DNA of 64,000 nucleotides, from contig DAINAT010000003.1 in the NCBI GenBank assembly GCA_036733305.1, positions 1-64,000 on the forward strand. Reading direction: 5' to 3'. Source of the DNA: UBA7672 sp036733305. Lineage in GTDB: Bacteria > Pseudomonadota > Alphaproteobacteria > Caulobacterales > Hyphomonadaceae. A program made the translations under genes and the position numbers. This document shows positions 60,037-64,000 of this stretch, one piece after another; position 1 is the first letter of the stretch, and each line of letters begins with the position of its first letter. The notes under the pieces were generated by a model, which was given only the letters and a program-made list of their open reading frames with translations, did no database searches and was not told the DNA's origin.

Positions 60037-60168
60037 TCAGAAGAGGATGCGAGCCACGATAAAGCCGGCGATAAAGAAACCCCAGCTTTCGAACGGCCGG
60101 CGGCCAAGCCAGCTTCCGAAACGGCCCAGTGGGCTGGGCTTCTGGTAGGGGTCGTCGCCGTAGCGCAT
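60037..60168 (-). CDS. 43-residue membrane protein, first gene of the psp operon
   Basis: The product MRYGDDPYQKPSPLGRFGSW continues into one hydrophobic helix ending GFFIAGFIVARILF. CAGGAGC precedes the ATG by a proper distance. It lies between the sigma-54 promoter and pspA, so it is the first gene on the stress transcript. It recalls PspD/PspG-like small proteins in size but has no clear sequence match. Confidence 0.65.
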   Translation of the reverse strand: MRYGDDPYQKPSPLGRFGSWLGRRPFESWGFFIAGFIVARILF

Positions 60169-60217
60169 CGTGTGCTCCTGTTTGCTGCCAGTGTTGTCCC
60201 GGCATGGATCACTTGAA

Positions 60218-60233
60218 TGCAACCGGCATGCCA
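60218..60233 (-). promoter_or_regulatory. Sigma-54 promoter of the psp operon
   Basis: The minus strand reads TGGCATG-CCGG-TTGCA, matching the -24 GG/-12 GC consensus TGGCACG-N4-TTGCA with one mismatch outside the invariant bases. GG is at 60231-60232 and GC at 60219-60220, with ten bases between. Transcription would start near 60207, about 40 bp before the 43-residue gene. Confidence 0.9.
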
Positions 60234-60307
60234 GTTTTTTGGTAACTACGTATATCTCTGTATTTGCTAGTTTTTGTCTGAATTTGCCATAGCGGCCCTT
60301 GACCAAT

Positions 60308-60346
60308 TGGCGAAACTCGCCACGAATTTTGTGGCGTGAGGCGCCA
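60308..60346. promoter_or_regulatory. Two TGGCG-N5-CGCCA dyads, candidate PspF enhancer sites
   Basis: TGGCG-AAACT-CGCCA (60308-60322) and TGGCG-TGAGG-CGCCA (60332-60346) have identical arms and spacer length and centres 24 bp apart. They sit about 108 and 132 bp upstream of the predicted psp start, the usual place for PspF sites, and inside the pspF promoter region, so PspF would also repress itself. The AT-rich DNA between them and the promoter (60235-60290) could bend. Confidence 0.8.
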
Positions 60347-60361
60347 GAGAATGGTAGTTCT

Positions 60362-60373
60362 CGCCATATGGCG
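60362..60373. promoter_or_regulatory. Palindrome CGCCATATGGCG across the pspF start codon
   Basis: A perfect 12-bp palindrome spans the pspF ATG (60368). It uses the CGCCA/TGGCG half-sites of the two upstream dyads in the opposite order. It may be a weak third site or mRNA structure that limits translation. Confidence 0.4.
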
Positions 60374-61501
60374 TCACCCTCACCTCCTGAGCTAATCGGC
60401 CAATCGGCGACCTGGCTTGAGAGCCTTGAGCGCGTGTCGCTGTCTGCGCTGGTCGAGCGCCCGATCCTCGTGATCGGCGAGCGCGGCACCGGCAAGGAGC
60501 TGATCGCCGAACGCCTCCACTACCTCTCCCCGCGCTGGGAAAAGCCGTTCGTCAAAGTGAACTGCGGCGCGCTGTCGGAAGACCTGCTCGACAGCGAACT
60601 CTTCGGCCACGAAGCAGGCGCCTTCACCGGCGCAACCAAGCGGCGTCAGGGCCGCTTTGAACAGGCTGACAGCGGCACGCTCTTCCTCGACGAGATCGCG
60701 ACTGCCTCCCTGCAGGTGCAGGAGAAGCTGTTGCGCGTCGTGGAATACGGCGAGTTCCAGAGACTGGGTGGCGAAGACACCATCCATGTCGACGTGCGCA
60801 TCGTCGCGGCTACTAACGTCGACCTGCCCGCGCGCGCCGCCGATGGCAGGTTCCGCGCCGACTTGCTCGATCGCCTAGCCTTCGATGTCATCACGCTGGC
60901 GCCTCTGCGCGCCCGCCCGGAAGACATCATCCTGCTGGCTGAATATTTTGGTCAACGCATTGCCCGCGAACTGGAAGGCGACTTCCCCGGCTGGTCGCGA
61001 TCCGCGCTGGAGGCGATGTGCGCACACGGCTGGCCCGGCAATGTCCGCGAGCTGCGCAACGCTGCCGAACGCGCCACCTTCCGCGCCATGGCGGCACAGG
61101 CAAACGGCGCACCCATCGGCCCGGTCACCGTCACGCCCGACATGCTCGACCCGTTCAATTCACCCTGGCGCCCGCCCCGCGACCTCTCCAGTCCTACCCC
61201 CGCACCCCCGGTCGCCGCTGTCGTCACGGAGACAGTGGTTATCGAGGCCAAGGTGCCGGCGACGCCTGCTGAAGAAGGCCCGGTGGACCTCAACGCGCTG
61301 GTTTCGGAGCTGGAAAAGCGCCTCATCGACGCCGCCCTGGAAGCCTGCCGCGGGCATCAGCGGAAAGCAGCGGACCATCTGGGGCTCAGCTATCACCAGA
61401 TGCGCGGACTACTCAGAAAATACGGTTATGGACGGGACCCCGCACAAGCTGAAGGCAACCTTGCTGATCCCGCAAACCGAACACAAAACGCTGACGCGTA
61501 A
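60368..61501 (+). CDS. pspF: Sigma-54 activator PspF
   Basis: The 377-residue enhancer-binding protein has no N-terminal sensory domain, as expected for PspF. The AAA+ core has Walker A GERGTGKE, the sigma-54 contact loop EAGAFTGA, Walker B GTLFLDEI and the arginine-finger region FRADLLDRLAFDV. A Pro-rich linker of about 60 residues (about 265-325) precedes a Fis-type HTH (RKAADHLGLSYHQMRGLLRK). The ATG at 60368 is the first that keeps the AAA+ domain intact. It is divergent from pspA and close to its own enhancer sites. Confidence 0.94.
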   Translation: MASPSPPELIGQSATWLESLERVSLSALVERPILVIGERGTGKELIAERLHYLSPRWEKPFVKVNCGALSEDLLDSELFGHEAGAFTGATKRRQGRFEQADSGTLFLDEIATASLQVQEKLLRVVEYGEFQRLGGEDTIHVDVRIVAATNVDLPARAADGRFRADLLDRLAFDVITLAPLRARPEDIILLAEYFGQRIARELEGDFPGWSRSALEAMCAHGWPGNVRELRNAAERATFRAMAAQANGAPIGPVTVTPDMLDPFNSPWRPPRDLSSPTPAPPVAAVVTETVVIEAKVPATPAEEGPVDLNALVSELEKRLIDAALEACRGHQRKAADHLGLSYHQMRGLLRKYGYGRDPAQAEGNLADPANRTQNADA

Positions 61502-61613
61502 TCGTCATGACTGGCGCGCCCCGGCAGACGCCAAACTAATTCCCTCACCGATCCGCGTACTGACCTTTTCCCGCTAGCACCGTCGTGCCAATGTCCCTGA
61601 CTTGGGGGACGCG

Positions 61614-62762
61614 ATGGGTGGGGCAATCCGGGTTTTCATTTTCTGGGATGCTGAAATCGACGGCCCGTTCCGCCGCAGGCTGGAGCGTGCGCTCGGTGAG
61701 CTGCAGGTCGATTTCGACGACGCATCGCAGGTTGATTTCGATCCCGAAGCCGCGCGCCCGCTGAAGCTGTCCATCGTCTCGCCACGCGGCGAACCGGTTG
61801 CACATGCAGACGTCGTCCTTCTGGGTGGCCCCGGCGAGTTCCACGCAACAAGCTCGGCGATGCGGCTTGAAGCGAATGACATAGTCGGCCGCACGCGCCG
61901 ATGGATCGCCTTCGCGGAAAAACTGGGGCAGAGGCTCGGCCGCCCGGCTCTCGCGCAATTCGCGGCTGACACAACGACCGAGGAACAGCGGACTCTGTCG
62001 CTGACCTATCCGGCCGATCCGCTGTCGAGGGATTTCGCGCCCGATCATTCGCCGGATGTTTTGATGGAAAAGGCAGCCGCCGCTGTTACGCGCGCTGAAG
62101 CTGCCGAGCGGGCGATTGCAATTGCACAGCTTAACGAAGCGACTGCCATCCGCGGGCGCAGGACCGCTGAGGCCGTGGTCGCGGTTGAGCGGGCGCGGGT
62201 TGCGGAGCTGGAGAAGGAGATCGATCAGCTGTCGGCCCTCAGCGAGACGACGACGTATGCGCTAGGCTCAGTGCCTGCCGATACGCGGCCAGTCGTAAGC
62301 GAGGCGCGGGCTCAGGCGTGGCAAGGGCGACTGGCAGCAGCGCGGGCGGAAGAGATGGCGCGCGCTCATCCTGAGGCGCTCGTCTGGAAAAATGGAGCGA
62401 GTTATTCGGGTGAGACCGTGAACCGGCAACCGGAGGGGCATGGTGTGATCGTCTTCAGCGCGGGCGGGCGGGAGGTCGCGCGATATGCGGGCGGTTTCGT
62501 TGAGGGGCGAAGGGTCGGACTGGGCATCGCGATGTCAGACGGCGGCCTCATATGGACAGGCCAGTGGCAAGACGACGAGGCTTGCGGCTACGGGCTGCTC
62601 GAAACGCCGGATGGGCGGCGGTTCGAAGGTCAGGTTGCGCATGATGAGAGCGGCGCGCCAAAGCGCATCCGGGGCTGGGAATGGAAGACAGCTCCCGTGC
62701 GCTCCAAGAAGACGCACTCGGTAAAAACGCTCGCCCTGCCCGCGCCTGAGACCGCTACCTGA
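61614..62762 (+). CDS. MORN-repeat protein of unknown function
   Basis: The 382-residue product begins IRVFIFWDAEIDGPFRRRLE, continues with an alpha/beta domain of about 150 residues, a coiled coil (about 160-235, AEAAERAIAIAQLNEATAIR) and three or so MORN repeats at 255-345 (YSGETVNRQPEGHGVIVF, YAGGFVEGRRVGLGIAM, WTGQWQDDEACGYGLLE). MORN repeats bind lipids or proteins. The N-terminal part loosely recalls TIR-like folds but I cannot confirm that. ATG 61614 follows GGGGGAC. Confidence 0.75.
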   Translation: MGGAIRVFIFWDAEIDGPFRRRLERALGELQVDFDDASQVDFDPEAARPLKLSIVSPRGEPVAHADVVLLGGPGEFHATSSAMRLEANDIVGRTRRWIAFAEKLGQRLGRPALAQFAADTTTEEQRTLSLTYPADPLSRDFAPDHSPDVLMEKAAAAVTRAEAAERAIAIAQLNEATAIRGRRTAEAVVAVERARVAELEKEIDQLSALSETTTYALGSVPADTRPVVSEARAQAWQGRLAAARAEEMARAHPEALVWKNGASYSGETVNRQPEGHGVIVFSAGGREVARYAGGFVEGRRVGLGIAMSDGGLIWTGQWQDDEACGYGLLETPDGRRFEGQVAHDESGAPKRIRGWEWKTAPVRSKKTHSVKTLALPAPETAT

Positions 62763-62834
62763 GCTCCACATCCTTCGACCGTGTACAGGGGCCAAGACCC
62801 GTACTATGCGGTGGAGGCATTCGGGGAATTCGCG

Positions 62835-63485
62835 ATGTCGCTTCGGCTCTATTATCATCCGCTGGCCTCTTACTGCTGGAAAGCGCTGATCGCGCTTTAC
62901 GAGGCGGATGTGGCGTTCGAACCGGATCTGGTTGATCTGAGCGATCCCGATGCACGGGAGCGGTTCGTGCGCATGACGCCACTGGGAAAGTTTCCGGTGC
63001 TGGTGGATGAGGCGGCTGGAAAGGGCTTTCCGGAGTCGAGCATCATCATCGAATATCTGGCGATGAAGTATCCGGGGGCGGCGAAGCTGATCCCGGCGGA
63101 CAAGGATCTGGCGCTGCGGGTGCGGCTGTCGGATCGGTTCTACGATCTTTATGTGCACGAGAAGATGCAGAAAATTGTAGGCGATAGGATCAGGGCGCCG
63201 GGGGAGAAAGATCCTGCGGGCGTTGAGCGGGCGCGCAATGAACTCGAGATCGCGTTGTCGCTGGTCGATCGCGACATGGGTGAAGGCGGGTGGGCGACGG
63301 GGCTCACCTTTACCATGGCCGACTGCGCGGCTGCGCCTGCGCTTTACTATGCCAACCAGGTTGCGCCGTTTGGCGACAAACATACGGGCGCGGCGCGGTA
63401 TCTTGAGCGGCTGATGGCGCGGCCTTCGTTTGCGCGGGTGCTGGCTGAGGCTGAGCCGTTCTTCAATATGTTTCCCCGAAGCTGA
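62835..63485 (+). CDS. Glutathione S-transferase
   Basis: The 216-residue GST has a thioredoxin-fold domain (LRLYYHPLASYCWKALIAL, PLGKFPVLVDE, ESSIIIEYLAMKYP) and a helical domain (LTFTMADCAAAPALYYANQV, YLERLMARPSFARVLAEAEP). The Ser/Cys in ASYCWK is the likely glutathione-activating residue. The start MSLRLYYH is set by the fold. Confidence 0.92.
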   Translation: MSLRLYYHPLASYCWKALIALYEADVAFEPDLVDLSDPDARERFVRMTPLGKFPVLVDEAAGKGFPESSIIIEYLAMKYPGAAKLIPADKDLALRVRLSDRFYDLYVHEKMQKIVGDRIRAPGEKDPAGVERARNELEIALSLVDRDMGEGGWATGLTFTMADCAAAPALYYANQVAPFGDKHTGAARYLERLMARPSFARVLAEAEPFFNMFPRS

Positions 63486-63496
63486 GGGATAGCGCG

Positions 63497-64000
63497 CTAG
63501 CGGCGCTTTGTTCCGAGGATTGTTGAGAGGCGGGGTGGTTTGGGTAGGCCCTGCCCTGATGCTGCGTGCTCTTTCCTGCGGCGGACGGGGGCGTCGCGGA
63601 TGATCGTCAGGAAGACGATGCCGAGGTCGACGGCGATCGAGGCGAACAGCGCGAGGAAGGCCTTGTCGTCGAAGACGAAGTCGTGGCTGCCTTGAAGCTG
63701 GAGGCCGAGCGGCTGGGTGATCCACTGGATCAGGCCGAAGAAGGCGGCGCGCGTGGCCTTGGGGCCTTCGAGGAATTCGAACTCAGGCGCGGTGACCGGT
63801 TCGACGGCTCTTAGCTGCGATGACGCGGCAAGGAGCTTCTCGTTGAGCACCACATCCCAGCAATAGCCGGGATCGGTTGCTCGCGCGGCGTCAGTGCTGC
63901 CGGGGCGGGCGGGATCGGGCCCTACTTCTGCTGCCAGCGAGACGAGACGATCTGCGAACGCATTGGCATGCAGCGCGCGGAGATCGTTTGCAGCGTTGGC
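63497..64000 (-). CDS. C-terminal part of an unknown membrane protein
   Basis: The frame is open through the right edge, so at least 167 residues belong to a longer gene whose start is outside the window. The visible part has one strong membrane segment (KAFLALFASIAVDLGIVFLT) followed by a basic Arg/Lys-rich tail. I recognise no family. Confidence 0.7.
   Translation of the reverse strand, partial: ANAANDLRALHANAFADRLVSLAAEVGPDPARPGSTDAARATDPGYCWDVVLNEKLLAASSQLRAVEPVTAPEFEFLEGPKATRAAFFGLIQWITQPLGLQLQGSHDFVFDDKAFLALFASIAVDLGIVFLTIIRDAPVRRRKEHAASGQGLPKPPRLSTILGTKRR

Noticed and set aside
60235..60290. An IHF site between the PspF dyads and the promoter
   Set aside because: The DNA is AT-rich as expected for a bend, but I find no clear match to the IHF consensus, so no site is called.

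Overview
The window is GC-rich, densely packed chromosomal DNA from an alphaproteobacterium. The best guess is a Hyphomonadaceae or Caulobacterales-type organism. Supporting signs are the lptC-lptA-lptB-rpoN gene order, the short RNase D beside lptC, a Caulobacter-like psp operon, a long TonB-dependent receptor, many acyl-CoA enzymes, and REP-type repeats of the kind common in this group. Two complete tRNA genes are present. I see no rRNA, insertion sequence, prophage, integrase or CRISPR array. Genus and species cannot be fixed from the sequence alone.

Layout. Bases 1-5200 (minus strand) hold an envelope block (start of rpoN, lptB, lptA, lptC), RNase D, a thiolase and an AcuI/YhdH-type reductase. 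Bases 5.2-8.4 kb hold a TonB-dependent receptor behind a 415-bp leader with two sets of inverted repeats. Bases 8.4-14.1 kb hold an overlapping phosphorelay operon that ends in c-di-GMP turnover: Hpt-REC-REC, a PAS/GAF histidine kinase, a single receiver, and REC-EAL. Bases 14.3-17.3 kb pair a two-partner-secretion (TpsB) pore with a Gly/Ser-rich lipoprotein. Bases 17.6-22 kb carry tRNA-Leu, a PagL-like lipid A deacylase, a receiver, tRNA-Ser, msrA and an unrecognised Cys-containing protein, followed by about 0.9 kb of gene-free repeats.

Bases 22.9-33.4 kb form a fatty/aryl acid metabolism region: nitronate monooxygenase, a PrpE-like phosphatase, two acyl-CoA dehydrogenases, a feruloyl-CoA-synthetase-like ligase, KAS III, an APH-family kinase, a TetR regulator, and a short-chain dehydrogenase with halohydrin-dehalogenase-like motifs. 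The APH kinase overlaps the second acyl-CoA dehydrogenase gene, the arrangement expected for a 4-hydroxyacyl-CoA pathway. Bases 33.5-35.8 kb encode a hybrid histidine kinase whose phosphoacceptor His is replaced by Asn. Bases 36-44.8 kb hold galE, cysQ, a DUF3297 gene, argE, a GST-like gene, a double FKBP lipoprotein, ilvA, and a large lipoprotein that joins a Cys-free thioredoxin-like domain, cytochrome c, a PHM-like copper monooxygenase and EF hands. Bases 44.8-56.5 kb are mixed housekeeping, ending with yebC, tesB, an M15 peptidase and mnmC.

Bases 56.5-61.5 kb hold the most striking unit: a psp (phage-shock/envelope-stress) operon. It has a clear sigma-54 promoter, two identical-pattern dyads as candidate PspF sites, a divergent pspF, and a tail of about seven small proteins. 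Most of these repeat one short coiled-coil motif also found in PspB and PspC. rpoN, which makes the sigma factor this operon needs, starts at the other end of the window. The window closes with a MORN-repeat protein, a glutathione S-transferase and the end of an unknown membrane protein.
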